Part shown: positions 46,365-57,599 of the stretch, piece after piece
Layout: each line of letters begins with the position of its first letter
Position numbering within the stretch: position 1 is the first letter of the stretch
NCBI GenBank assembly: GCA_034008185.1
Contig: CM067104.1
Location: 1,178,001-1,242,000, forward strand
DNA length: 64,000 nt
Direction: 5' to 3'
DNA from: Gorsachius magnificus
Lineage: Eukaryota > Chordata > Aves > Pelecaniformes > Ardeidae
The notes under the pieces: generated by a model
Told to the model about the DNA's origin: nothing
Seen by the model: only the letters and a program-made list of their open reading frames with translations
Database searches by the model: none
Made by a program: the position numbers and the translations under genes

Positions 46365-48230
46365 TTCATGGGAGCTGGAAAGGGGCCACGTTTGGCTCCA
46401 ACGGAGCCGTGTCTTTTCTTGGCTGCAGCTGGAGAGATCTGGGGCAAAATATCATGTGTTTCATTTCTCTGCTGGCTGGAAGGGCTGCTGGGATGGAGGG
46501 CTGGGGGTAGGGAATGATTTTGCCTCCAGAGAGGAAGCCGAAAACCATAACTCCTCGGGAAAGAGATATTTTTGGAAAGTTTGCCTCGGCGGGTGGTGCT
46601 GGAATGCGGCTCCTCGCGGCGAGTGACAAGGAGGAATTATGCTGGGACAGAAAATGGCCTTTCTTCACCCTCCTGCCCAGCTCACATCAGGGCTGACACC
46701 CAATATTTTCTTTTTTTAGGAGAGGAATGGCTGCATTTCCCGGGGGCGGTCCTGGCCCGTTCCCACCTCTGTGGCTGCAAGCGATGGGTTTGCTCGGGGG
46801 ACAGCATCGTCCCTCCCAGATGTCCCATCCCACGTTGTCCTCACACAGCAGCCACCCTCCTCCCCCCAGCCTCCAGCTCCAGCCCCACATCCCTTCCCTG
46901 GCCATGGAGAATCCCTTGCTTCAGTAGATGGGGCCACCGATGGAGCTTTTCGACCCTCTATTCCCTTCCCAAGGGCTTTTTGCTACGAATTTCCTTCTTT
47001 GCTTTGGATTCATCCACCCAAGCAGCCCCTGAGCAGCAGAGATCCAGGCTTTTTCTCTTAAAAAATAAAAGCTGGTTGCTGGCAAGGGATGGTTTCCTAA
47101 TGCCTCCCCCACCCTGAGCAGCCCCCACCACCATGCTGGGAGGACTGGGATGGAAAGAAATGACCAAGAGGGACCTTTGGAGGATGTCGTGGTCCTTGGG
47201 CACCCCCGTGGCTTGTGGATGTGGGGTTCTGACTCGGTTCTACCCCCATGTCATTTAAAAAGACATTTTGGCCCATGGAAACCACCTGGGGCAGGACTGG
47301 AGGGAGGTTATCCCCGATGGAGGGTTGGGGTTATCCCTGTGATGGGGGGCAGAGCACGTGGGGTTTGTAGCTTGGAAAGAGAAGGGGCGGGGGGGAAGCG
47401 TACGGGAAGGGAAGAGGAGAAAATAAAATAACAAAAAAGAAAAAAAAAATTAGGAAAATGAAAACAACTGCGGACTAAATTGCTTGGGTTAAACATCTGC
47501 AGAGCGTTAGGGCCACGGTGCTGTCTTCAAACCAGACACGCTGCTCCAGCCGCTCTGCTTCGCCTCTCCCAGATTGGGGGAGCCCTCCTCACCCTCCCGC
47601 TCGGCTCTCATGAAAGCAGCAGCTTTTATAAATAGCAGCTGAGAGGTCCTGGATGGGAATCCGCCTGGCTTAACAGTCCTCTATTTAGACTAAGTTTTGG
47701 CATCTCCCGTGAAAGGGAATCGAGCGTGAGCCGGCATCCCAGGTGACCCAATCCCAGTCTGTCCAGGCGGTGGGAGATGAGGGTCTGGGGCAGGGGGTCT
47801 GGTTGAGTTTCCATCTCAGCAGCTTGGTGGCACCTCTGGCACCTCCCAGCCACCCACGGCCATGACGGACGGATGGGCTTCATCACTTTCAGCGTCAGGA
47901 GCTCCCCGTAGAGCCTTGAGAAAAGGTGTATTTTGGGTTGGCTCGCCTCTCCCTTCATCGCCACTGGGTAATTGGTGGGCTGTAGATCAAATGACCACCT
48001 CGATGTCTCTTGAGATTCATCCTAGGCTGAAATCGAGGCTGGTGGCAGGTGAAATCCCCCCCCCCCACCGCCCACGCTTCGGTCCCTGGATGGCCTTGGG
48101 CTGCCTTCACAAAGGGTCCCCGAGGCCCCCCCCCCCCCCCCCCGGGTTTCCACGAGGAAGGACTGCAGCCACCGGGTGTCCCTGCGCAGCACGGAGCAGC
48201 CTGAACCCCCCATGGAGGCAGGGATGCTCA
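46365..48230. other. Non-genic DNA
   Basis: Unique sequence. Contains a lone TATAAATA (47,627-47,634), a small AT-rich core at 47,440-47,500 and a C run of 22 (48,122-48,143). No exon supported. Confidence 0.4.
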
Positions 48231-48234
48231 GTGG

Positions 48235-48610
48235 CCAAGCAGCCGGGGGACGAGCCAAGGAACTGTTTATATCCAGCAACTCGGAATCTGGCAACGGCCC
48301 CGTCTGCGCAAAACTTTTCACTTGGCTACCAGGCTGTTTTCCATCCTCGGGTTATTTCTCCAGCTCGGTTCATGTTTATAGTGGATTAACCTGCTGTGAG
48401 GAGCCTAGGTATTATTTATGGCTAATTATTGGCATTTGGCTGGCTGGGAGGATCGCAGGAATACGATCCCATGGTGCTTACACGGCTTGTTCCAAACTGC
48501 GTTCGGCTCCCCCATCCGAGTGTGCGTGTTTACGATGCCAGCTCACGTTATTTTCATTACCCCCTTTCCACTAATAAACTTGGGGTCGAACCAGACTTGA
48601 GAAGAGAAAA
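48235..48610. promoter_or_regulatory. Candidate regulatory island with TTTATGG/TAATTATTGG
   Basis: Unique block with GTTTATATCC, CATGTTTATAGTGGATTAACC, ATTATTTATGGCTAATTATT (TTTATGG 48,415-48,421) and CACTAATAAACTTGG. Adjacent TTTATGG and TAATTATTGG sites resemble composite HOX-type motifs. Confidence 0.47.
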
Positions 48611-48689
48611 ATCCTTCACAGAAGATGTTTTGGTGGCTTTCCAAAGCGCCATTGTCAAGAAATCAAGGCCACAGCCTTACCCTGGGATG

Positions 48690-48830
48690 TAAGGAGTTCA
48701 GCTGTGGTGGATTCGCTGCATTTGCATCGTATTAACTCCGTCTGCCGTCTGCCAAATGGCTCGCTCTTTGCATCTGAAAATAATAAGGCTGCGGGAATAA
48801 CAGGCCTAAAGTGAGTTTTTCAAAGCATCT
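48690..48830. promoter_or_regulatory. Candidate regulatory island with octamer
   Basis: ATTTGCAT (48,720-48,727) followed by CGTATTAACTCC, then GAAAATAATAAGGC and GGAATAACAGGCC. Short and unique. Confidence 0.38.
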
Positions 48831-48834
48831 TTTA

Positions 48835-49540
48835 AAAATACCAAGGCCGGGCTTTGTGTTGACACTCAAGGCTTTCTGCACGGTCGGGAGATGCCGCCTG
48901 CTTCAAAGGCAGAAAGAGCTCGACCTGAAGAGTTTGTGGAAAGGACACGAGCAAAAGGTGATGTCCTGCAGGTCCTGGGATGGGCTGGAAGGGGTTAAAT
49001 GCAAAAATGTTAACAGGCTTGGGAAATTCGGGATGATTTTACGGATGGGCGGTCAAACGCCTGAAGTGGCAGCGGCTTCTTCTGCTGGTCTGGGTGGAAA
49101 ACCTGTCCCTTCTGGTCAGGAGGCCAAGAAAAAGGTGATTCAGCCCTTGGGCCGGTGGCGAGTCAGCACCAGGCAGCTCCGACGTAGCTGCTTCCACCCA
49201 AAATCCCTAAATCCTGCCCCAAAAGACAGAGCGATGCTCTGGAAAAGGCGTTCCACCAAGGCAACGTTGGGTGATCCAAGGGGAAAAGGAAGGAGCAGCA
49301 AAGCAGGGAAAAGAGGCTGAGCCTGGGACTGGTTTTGAGCTGGTTTTTGAGTGTAGCGGCTGGGGAAATGCTGCCCATGGGGCCATGCGGTGGCAAGGAG
49401 AGACAAGCAAGAGGCTTGTGGGCTATCATCCTTGGCAGCCGGCTCTGCTGTGGCCACAGCTCCAGCTGGGCACTTTTTCACCATTCATTTTGGGTGAGAA
49501 AATGCCCTTTTGCTGACCCATCTCCATGGACATGACCTCC
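48835..49540. other. Non-genic DNA
   Basis: Unique sequence. A long plus-strand open frame (from 48,811) has no recognisable domain and overlaps equal-length frames on the other strand. Confidence 0.35.
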
Positions 49541-49549
49541 CTGACCAAA

Positions 49550-49615
49550 GGGAAAATTGCACAACCCTACAAGACACCAGAGAATCCACACCAGGGGGAG
49601 AGACACTGGGATACA
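49550..49615 (+). pseudogene. C2H2 zinc-finger relic
   Basis: The plus strand reads LHNPTRHQRIHTRGRD. The DNA CACCAGAGAATCCACAC followed by AGGGGGAGAGAC is nearly the canonical end of a Kruppel finger plus its TGE(K/R)P linker. The CxxC half is not preserved and no second finger adjoins, so this is a relic. Confidence 0.45.
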
Positions 49616-50379
49616 GGGGATTGAGCAGGGGAGGATTTGGGGGCAGGGGGAGGATAGTAGGGGACCACCCCTCTCCCACAGCTTCGCCATCTCCCAACTC
49701 TGGAGGGACACGGGGTCCAGTGAAGGTGACATTTTCATCCTGACTGGAGCCGGACATGTCCCATCGCTGTTGGGGACGAGGGCGTCATGGCAGCACCGCG
49801 TCTCCCAGTCTATTTTTAACCACTCTGGGTTTCAAACCCAGCCTAAAGACCCCGGTGGAGCAGCTAAGCCCTTCACGTGATGCTCAACTCCCAGCCCTGA
49901 AGCATCTCCAGACCCAAGCTCCCTGGAAAAGCTCCGCAGATGGATGCGAAGGGTGTGTTTTCTAAATTAAAAAAAAAAAAAAGCAGGTTTTTAACCAGTG
50001 TAATTATCCCGCTGTAAGTCCTGGCGGTTCCTCAAGCTCCACTTCCCTGTAGCATCTTCAAAAGCGACAACGTCGAGCTGTGAAAAAGTTTTCGGGGAAG
50101 TTCCTCCCATGGTGGCTGCCAAACCTTGGTCTTTTGGAGGTTCATCACCTTTACATGGCATGTCCAAGGGGCATCCCCCGGCTCGACGGGATGCATCCAT
50201 CGGGAGATGATGCTGGAGCGCTCTTTCCAGGTTATCCCACACATTTCCCATTTCTCCCCAGCTGCCTGGAGAAGATCTTTGGGATAAGGTTTTCCTGAGC
50301 TCCGGGCGAAGAGCAACCCGATGACCTCAAAGTCCACGCTCGCCTCTGGCAGAGGCTGCTTTTGGTTCCCCACGCATCA

Positions 50380-50575
50380 GCCCAACAAAATCCTTTTATG
50401 GCTGCGCCTTGCTGGGCAATTTTTATTATTTCTTCAAAATCTTAAATAAACCTGTTTTTTAAAAGTACCTCTGGAACAAGGGAAATTAATTATACTTATT
50501 ACTATAATAACCGTTTTGTTGTCACACAAATAAAGTGGATTACATCATTTGTAAGCGCCAGAGGCAAGCGATGGC
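50380..50575. promoter_or_regulatory. Candidate regulatory island
   Basis: Unique, very AT-rich block with CTTTTATGGCTGCG (TTTATGG 50,395-50,401), ATTTTTATTATTTC, CTTAAATAAACC, GAAATTAATTATACTTATTA, TATAATAACCG and CACAAATAAAGTGG. Confidence 0.48.
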
Positions 50576-51294
50576 TGCGGAGCGGCGAGCAGGCGAGTTA
50601 TGCGGGTTTTCTCCTTGGGTTTGGGTGAGATGGTGCCCAGCAAAGGCACCTCCGATCTGGGCTCCGCGTGGAGCTGGTGGATCAGGGAGGATGGAGCCCC
50701 TGTGGGTGCAAATCTGGTTGTAGGGACATTGAGAGGCGGGTGGTAAAGGCAAAAGGAGAGGTGGGTGATGAAGGCAAGAGGAGGGGAGCTGGCATTCCTC
50801 CGACACTGCCTTCCTGCTGGCCTTGGTCACCTCCCTCATCCTTGGGAGGATTTTGGGTGCTATCAGGGATACGATTGGAAAGCACCTACTGTCTAATCCG
50901 CCTTGTGGTTGCGTGAGGAGGTGGGGAGTGAGATGCCACCTCTCCTCCCCGCTCACCGTTGCATCTCTTGGCCTCCCAGGGATCCTGCGGCCATGGCTCC
51001 TCCGAAAAATCCCAGTCACGGTGCTGGGGCTGCAGGTCTGCTCTCCCATCCAGCACCTTCCCTCACCCAAAGCCAGGAGATGTGAACGCCTCGGCGTGTT
51101 GCAGCAAGCCGGCTTTGCCTGCGTTACCTACGTGACCGTTTTGGGAGGATGCCGCCGGCCAACCCGGGCTGTGCCCACATGCGCCGTCCTGCTGACCACA
51201 GGATTTGGGTCTCACGTGGTTTTGGGGGTGAGTTTCGCATGGCTACCTTCAACCTTCAAGTGCTGGGTCCTGCCCTGAGGTCACAACAACCCCA

Positions 51295-51905
51295 TGCAGC
51301 GCTCCAGGCGTGGGGCAGAGGAGATGGAAAGCTGCCTGGTGGAAAAAGACCTGGGGGGGTTGGTCGACAGGCGGCTGAATAGGAGCCAGCAGGGTGCCCA
51401 GGTGGCCAAGAGGGCCAGCGGCATCCTGGCTTGTATCAGGAGTGGTGTGGCCAGCAGGAGCAGGGCAGGGACTGTGCCCCTGTACTCAGTGCTGGTGAGG
51501 CCACCCCTTGAATCCTGTGTTCAGTTTTGGGCCCCTCACTCCAAGAAAGACGTTGCGGAGGGGGGCCGTGGCCGCGGGGCGGGGCCCCCCTACAGGGGGA
51601 GCCGGGGGGGTCGGGCTCTGCTCCCAGGGAAGGGGCGATGGGACGAGGGGCACCGGCCTCAAGTTGTGCCAGGGCAGGGTTGGGTTGGCCATGGGGAACA
51701 ATTCCTCCCCTCAAGGAGTGGTCAAGCCTGGAAGGGGCTGCCCGGAGCGGTGGGGGGGTCCCCATCCCTGGAGGGGTTCAAAACCCGTGGGGACGTGGCC
51801 CTTGGGGACAGGGTTTAGCAGGCACGGGGGGTTGGGCTGATGTTGGCCGTGATGATCTTGGAGGTCGTTTCCAGCCGTCATGATTCAATTCTAGGATTCT
51901 GTGAT
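51295..51905 (+). mobile_element. CR1 LINE fragment with internal deletion
   Basis: Begins inside the CR1 ORF2 3' part (GGAAAGCTGCCTGGTGGAAA, GGTCGACAGGCGGCTGAA, AGGGTGCCCAGGTGGCCAAG, GTGCCCCTGTACTCAGTGCT, CAGTTTTGGGCCCCTCACTC). After about 51,555 it jumps to the end of ORF2 (GGACGAGGGGCACCGGCCTC, CCCATCCCTGGAGGGG) and ends GATTCTGTGATT. The missing middle and the G/C-rich join at 51,556-51,620 show an internal deletion with local sequence turnover. Not active. Confidence 0.92.
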
Positions 51906-51944
51906 TTTTGTTTGTGTTAATGGTGAAAGGGTGATGAAACCAGA

Positions 51945-52172
51945 GGATTTGGGTTGGCCCTGGGGAACAATTCCTTCCCCAAAGGGCTGTCAGGCGCTGG
52001 AAGGGGCTGCCCAGGGAAGGGGTCGAGTCCCCGTCCCTGCGGGTGTTTAACAGCCGGGCAGACGCGGGGCTGAGAGATGGGGTTTGGGGGTGGGATGGCA
52101 GGGGTAGGGGAACGGTTGGACTTGATGAGCTTAAAGGGCTTTGCCAACCCAAACGATTCCATGATTCTATAA
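51945..52172 (+). mobile_element. CR1 LINE, 5'-truncated
   Basis: Second CR1 end in the same orientation about 40 bases downstream: GGGCTGTCAGGCGCTGGAAG, GGCTGCCCAGGGAAGGGGTC, CCCGTCCCTGCGGG, TTGGACTTGATGAGC and the tail ATTCCATGATTCTATA. It differs in sequence from the first copy, so it is a separate insertion. Confidence 0.9.
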
Positions 52173-52419
52173 CCAGCTGCCCTCAACTCTGCACCCGCAA
52201 CCACCCATCCATCCCCCAGCACAACCCCGCATCATCCCCCCTTTCATTTCATCCTTCCTCTTCCAGCCTCATCGCCTACAGAAAAAAAAACACCACCCCC
52301 CACCCAACCGGCTCCTCATTTTCCAGAGTATTCAGCAAAAGCAGGTGTTTTGCCTTTTTTTTGTGTGTGTGCGCACGTGCGCGTGTGCCTCTCGCCTCCT
52401 CTCTCGTGCTGATGGGCCC

Positions 52420-52750
52420 CTGGAGCTTCTTTTACACGAAAGCAACACAGGTTGATGTATTTTTAAATGGCTTGATTTTATCACCCTGCTTAATGATTTG
52501 TCGCGTTATTTATTAGACAGTGTGATATCCAGAGGGATTCATCGCATTAACGTATAAATAATGTGGCAAATAGTTCAATAGAGCCATAAAAAAGGGGATT
52601 TAGAAATAAATTGACCTATGTTTGCTACATGTAAACGAAGGTGGTGAATGATAATGTGTGTCATGCCCTTAAGCATGAAAAATGGGGGCCGAGAATAAAT
52701 CAGAAAGTTTCTTTTGCGGGTAAAACTGCCAAGGAAAAATAAAAATCCCA
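52420..52750. promoter_or_regulatory. Candidate regulatory island (long)
   Basis: More than 300 bases of unique AT-rich DNA with TTGATGTATTTTTAAATGG, TGCTTAATGATTTGTCGCG, TTATTTATTAGAC, CGCATTAACGTATAAATAAT, GAGCCATAAAAAAGGGG (CCATAAA 52,584-52,590), GAAATAAATTGACC and GAATAAATCAG. Together with 54.5 kb this is the strongest enhancer-like block by texture. Confidence 0.5.
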
Positions 52751-52914
52751 AACTCTTGGGGTTTTTACCCATCTTGTGTCCCCCGCTCCGGCCACGTCGC
52801 TGTTGGGATGTGGCCGTACATTTCCCACTGGCTCGGAGACGCTGCTCAGGTTCTCACCGCGAAGGCACACGGAGCTCTGTCCCCGCCGGGAGGTTTGCAG
52901 GATCCAGCCCAGAG

Positions 52915-53075
52915 CCGAAACGCGCTCTCACCTACACAATAAATAAGACCCCGTGTCCTTATCGACACCCTGCACCGCTGATTAAAGCAATAACCCAACC
53001 GCTCCGCATTCCCACGCTGAGTTACGAGTTCACAATATCACCTGATGTTGGGCAATAATTATTTTTGAATAGGTT
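52915..53075. promoter_or_regulatory. Candidate regulatory island
   Basis: ACACAATAAATAAGACC, GCTGATTAAAGCAATAACCC and GGGCAATAATTATTTTTG in unique DNA. The last is a near-palindromic AATAATTATT. Confidence 0.45.
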
Positions 53076-53234
53076 TTCTCATCTCCTGAAAACAAAAAAA
53101 CCCAACCCCTTCCATCGTGGCAGAGCTTTTCCTTCTGCCGTGGGGGCCAAAGCCAGCACCAGGGTCATCCAAAATCCCACAGATCTGCCGGGCCACCAGC
53201 CTCAACCCGTGCCCAGCTTTGGCACCGTCGCCTG

Positions 53235-53430
53235 CCAGAACGATATCTGATCTCGGCGTCAATGCCAAATGATTTTATTCCGCAGCTGTAAGACAGATCG
53301 CGGGCTTTTTTTTTTTTTTTTTTTTTTTTTTGTCTTTTACAACGTGCTACGGTTTAATTATTTAACACCACGGGGGTATGCAAGATGACACAGTTGCGAG
53401 GGAGAGCGCGCCAAGCTAATTGATGGATGG
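53235..53430. promoter_or_regulatory. Candidate regulatory island around a T run
   Basis: AACGATATCTGATC, CCAAATGATTTTATTCC, a T run (53,308-53,331), GGTTTAATTATTTAACACC and AGCTAATTGATGG. The GTTTAATTATTTAAC word is near-palindromic. Confidence 0.4.
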
Positions 53431-53439
53431 GCTCGATGA

Positions 53440-54475
53440 AGGATGGATCGCAGTGCCAAGCAGAAAAGGAAAAGGGAATTTTCTGCCGGCCTTGCGAGGC
53501 ATCATCAGGAGAGCGGGAGGGAAGAGGTGGGCACCCCCAGGTGGGTCCCAGCCCCCCCACAACCTCTTGGTTGTTGGCACCGGTCCGACTTGGATCACAC
53601 GCAATAGCCGGGGTGATTGCAAATGTTGGAGCTCTCCGCTTCGAAACGCCCAGGTTTGCAAAGGCTCCATTTCCAAAGTTGTGCAAAATTGAAAAATGAA
53701 AAAAAAAAAAAAACCAAACCAACCAAAACCCTGTAAATTCCACCCCAGGAGCCTCCAGCGCATCCCAGGGCATCCTGGGGCTGCCAGGTTTTAGCATCAG
53801 ACTCCCGGCTGGAGTTGGGATCTTCTCTTTGCCGGGTGCTGGCTGCAAAACCAGGGCTCCAGCTTTGGCCTCGCTCCCTCTTGCCTCGCCAACGCGGCGG
53901 GATGCAAGGCTCTAAGCCGGTGAGTCAAACTCGCCTCCGCCGCCTTGCATGCACGGAGCCGGCGTCGCTCACAGCCACGGCCATGGGTTGGGAAGGTCCC
54001 CTGGCCTCCTGCTTTAAACGCTTTTGCCTCAGTTTCCCCTACTCCGGCTCGCAAACCCGCTGTTGGAGGGCACGGGGAAGCTTACGGATAAGAGGAGATG
54101 AATATTATTCACACTTCAGAGGAGTGTAGAGTTGGGAAACCAAATTTGCTCCTTTTTTTGCCAATGGCAGCTTGGTAGGGTGGTTACTGCCTCCCACCCA
54201 TGTTCCTGGGTCTTGCTGGAGTTAACCCCAGCACCAAGCCCCTTTGGCATCTTGGGTTCCTTTTATTCCCCTTGTGCATGGGATGGGTTTTCCAGCAGGT
54301 AAACGCATCCACTAGGGAAAGATTTCTTCCCTTTTCCCCCTCCTGGCTGCTCCGTCCGGCTCTGGGAGAAAAACAACCCTCGACAGCTAAACCTTCCCAA
54401 AACCTGGAAACAGCCCAGAGATCCCTTCCCGGAGAAGGAGGACAGGATCCTCCAGCTTCCTTCAAGAGGAATAAA
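53440..54475. other. Non-genic DNA
   Basis: Unique sequence with an A run at 53,696-53,713 and a possible MIR-core trace near 54,024-54,040 (TTTGCCTCAGTTTCCCC). No exon. Confidence 0.38.
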
Positions 54476-54479
54476 CACT

Positions 54480-54850
54480 CGTTTTAGTAACCAATTTGAT
54501 TCACTTTTCAAGGAACAGGTTTTCATGCTTTGTGCATTTATTTCCTAATTTTATTACGCCATTTAATTAGATCATGCACATTGGTTTTATTGTTAAAACA
54601 TGTCCTTGTTTTCTTTATAACTGGATTTCATGGCACTACAGGGACATTTAGGAAAATATCACATTCCAGCATCGACCGTCGAAATCAGACCTAGATCTGA
54701 ACGGAGCTGCCGGGTCGTAAATCTAGTCACAGATGGAAAAAGCGGAATATTATTCACAGCGTGCGGAGCGCCAGCGGTTCCAGGAAGGGACGCACACCCC
54801 CTCCGAGCCCTTAAATTACAGCCCGAGGAGGGCTGAAAGCGGAGCAGCAG
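54480..54850. promoter_or_regulatory. Candidate regulatory island (long)
   Basis: Unique AT-rich block of about 350 bases with CCAATTTGATTCAC, CATTTATTTCC, TTTTATTACGCCATTTAATT, GGTTTTATTGTTAAAAC, GTAAATCTAGTCAC, GCGGAATATTATTCAC and TTAAATTACAGC. Continuous, repeat-free and without a credible open frame. Confidence 0.5.
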
Positions 54851-54859
54851 CTCTCTTGG

Positions 54860-56680
54860 AAGGACACTGAGAAGTTGTTTGCAGGATTCCATTTTATGGG
54901 CTGACAACGGTCGGGGCTGGCCCCCCGAGACGCCCCGTTTCACGGCACCGCGGATGCTACCGAGCTCGCCCTCTCCCCCATCCACTGCTCCCCAAAAAAG
55001 CTTTCCACTTGCTCCGGGTTTCCTTTGAGGTCCTCTCCTGCCGAGGAGCTGTTTCCCACGTCCCTTGCAAAACCCATGTGCGACTCAACCGGGTTGGATT
55101 AACGCGGTTTTTAAAGGGAGTTTGGGAGGAAGGGAGACTTTTCTCGCCGTGGGTCGGAGCAGATGGCTGGAAGAAATGAGGAATGGTTCTGGGAACTTCC
55201 CTGGGGATGCCTGAGAAAGGGGAAGAAAAAAAGAGAAGAAAAAAAAAAAAAAGAGAAAGCCACACAACTTAAGACACTTGATCAGATGTTTGGAGGTTGA
55301 CTACAGGAAACTGAGACCCTGGGGCTTTATCTCTGGGTTCCTGAGGGCTGGGGGCTAGCAGGGGGCTGAAAGGGAGCTGGCTGCAAGCAGAAATCAATTA
55401 GTGCTGGGGAGAACTTGAGCCGGTTCAGACGGATCCATTTGGAGAAGGCATGCAGCGAGCTGGGCTGGCCCGAGCTGCAAATCATCCCCACGCCGAGAAT
55501 GCACCGGCAGGTCCTCGCTGGGCTGGGGCTCGGCAGCCCCGCGGCTGTAATTCATGGCAGAGAGAAGGTCCTGGTCCCATCCTGCTCCCTTTCCTGGCTG
55601 TGGACCGGGAGATGGAGGAGCTGTGACCTGAGCTTGCTCCCGTTGAGCACCTGAAGGTCTGGCTGAGGGGTGGAACGTGGGGTGGTCCCCCTGGGATGGG
55701 ATGCTGTGCAAAGGGATGTCCTTGTGCATGCTGAGACCAGCTCCAGTCTCGTGGCTGAATCAAGTGAGAGGGCTTTGGGGCGAGCGCTGGATGCCGGGAG
55801 ATCTTGGCTGCTTCTTTTCTTTCTTCCCAGCTGCCATCACCCAAGGACACACAAGGAAAACCCAAGGGCTGGTGGATCCAGCGGAGCAAAGAGACCTGCA
55901 GTTGACGCTGGAGGGATGTGGAGGGGAAAGGAGATCCCGGGGAGGTGACCACTCGTTGGGAAAACGCCCTGAGGAAATCACATCCCCATTCCAAATCAGA
56001 TGTGGTCTCCAAGGGAGAGGGTTAACCCCATGGTCTGACACAGTGAGGCACGGATCCGTCCGTCCCATGCAGACAGAGAGCACAGCTAAAGCACCACTTT
56101 CCCTGCAGATCTTTCTCCCAACAGTTCCCCATGTCCCTTGGGGCCAAGCCAAGGTCTCTTTTTTCGCCTCCAGCCCATCCTTGGGTCTTTGGCCTCTTGA
56201 GCCTGAAAAACCAGAGCCTGAGCTCAGACATCGCCCACAGCATCAGCACCTCCAGCCGAGGCGCTTCACCCCTCCTAACGCTCTTCATCCCCTGCAATAC
56301 CCGGGGGGGGGCTTCATTGCATCCCCCCTGACACAGGGCCCTCCGTCGCAGCCTTGCCCTTGCCACGGCTGCCATCTCACGCCAAGAACGGGCAGCTAAC
56401 GGCACGCACCGGCCCCGGGGAGCAGCCCCCAGCCCTGACCGCCGTGTCCTTTCGCATCTGCCCAGCCGCGGCTTTTACAGCCTGGTGTAAACCCAGCGAC
56501 TCAGGACGTGTCAGCCCTGATTTATACCGGCATAAACGGAAAAAAAAAAAAAAAAAAAAAAAAACCAAAAACCCCGCCGAGGCGCAGGTACTGAGCTCCG
56601 TTACGCCGGCAGCAGCGGGCTGAAGGCACCCGCAGCAGCGCCGGTTCAGCTCCAGCCAGGCTGAATTTGGCCCGACTTGT
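54860..56680. other. Non-genic DNA
   Basis: Unique, moderately GC-rich, with A runs (55,237-55,252; 56,541-56,564). Open frames up to 240 codons lack recognisable domains. Confidence 0.35.
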
Positions 56681-56689
56681 TTAAAATTC

Positions 56690-56965
56690 CTTTCTCTGCA
56701 CACGAACCCATTTTCTGCGAAGTTTAGCCTTGGGGAGATTTATTTCCTTGTTAGCTCAAGATTTTCCTATTAGCCCATCTCAAAGAAACATGGCTGCATT
56801 TTCTCCAGCGCACCAGCTGTTGTGCGAGATGCAGGTACATATTACAGCCGTCATTAAACGGGCCTGTCATTCCTAGCTTTCTAATTACCGGAGGAATAGA
56901 GAGGAGCACGAAGAGAGCGGCCGATCGTTCCACTGCCACGCGCAAGGGGAATCAAAAATGGAAGG
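56690..56965. promoter_or_regulatory. Candidate regulatory island
   Basis: Unique block with GAGATTTATTTCC, TTTTCCTATTAGCCC, CACCAGCTGTTG (E-box), GTACATATTACAGCC, GTCATTAAACGGGCC and TTTCTAATTACCGG. Dense homeodomain and E-box words. Confidence 0.47.
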
Positions 56966-57139
56966 CGCAAGCCACGGCGCTGAGGTTTTTAGCCCTCCCG
57001 AATCGAATAGACACGGAAATTCGGGTGGGCTTCGGCTGCGAGGGGAGCGAGGCGCCTCGGCTTTCGGGATGGTTTTGCAAAAGGAAAAGCTCCCCCCCCC
57101 CGCCAGTGCGTTTCCAGTCTCCCCTCTCCTCCTTCCTAC

Positions 57140-57260
57140 TTTGGTTGGCTTTAAACATGTAATTTAGCAAAGCAGCACAACCTAAAATGAGGAAGGGCAA
57201 ACATATGGTAAAGGAGATGCAGGGAATATTCCAATAAGCAGTAATATACTGCGGAGATGT
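57140..57260. promoter_or_regulatory. Candidate regulatory island with TEAD-type palindrome
   Basis: Unique core with AACATGTAATTTAGC, AACATATGGT (E-box CATATG), a perfect palindrome GGAATATTCC at 57,223-57,232 and CAATAAGCAGTAATATAC. Confidence 0.4.
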
Positions 57261-57439
57261 GTCCTGGTTTTGTTGGGGGTTTTTTTGTTGGTTTTTTTTT
57301 TTTTTTTGCAGTAATAGCTCCCTCCTTTGTTGCAGGAAGTCATAGTTTGGTTTTGCAGAGAAATGATCTTTTCTGTGAAAATAAAAAAAAATCAGCATCG
57401 CTGTGCCAGCGTCACAAAGAGCCCATCGGCGAGCGGCAG

Positions 57440-57515
57440 CGTGTTTAGCATCCAGACACCCTTGATTTGCGGCACCTATTACTGCCATTTTATAGACTGG
57501 GAAAGAAATAAAAAT
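57440..57515 (+). mobile_element. Possible MIR/L2-like fragment
   Basis: CACCTATTACTGCCATTTTATAGACTGGGAAA resembles the 'CCATTTTACAGATGAGGAAA' motif shared by MIR and L2-class fossils. Single short hit. Confidence 0.25.
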
Positions 57516-57599
57516 AAAAATACAACAAAAGACAGCGCAAAGGTACCAAGGGCTGGTCCTGGGAAAGGGAGAAGACAAAGCTTTTCTCAAAATGTGATC

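Noticed and set aside
47627..47634. TATAAATA as a core promoter
   Set aside because: Isolated; no CCAAT, GC-box, CpG or downstream exon context.
53305..53335. Long T or A runs (also 56,541, 61,729, 12,791) as poly(A) tails of processed pseudogenes
   Set aside because: No gene-derived sequence or target-site duplication next to any of them.
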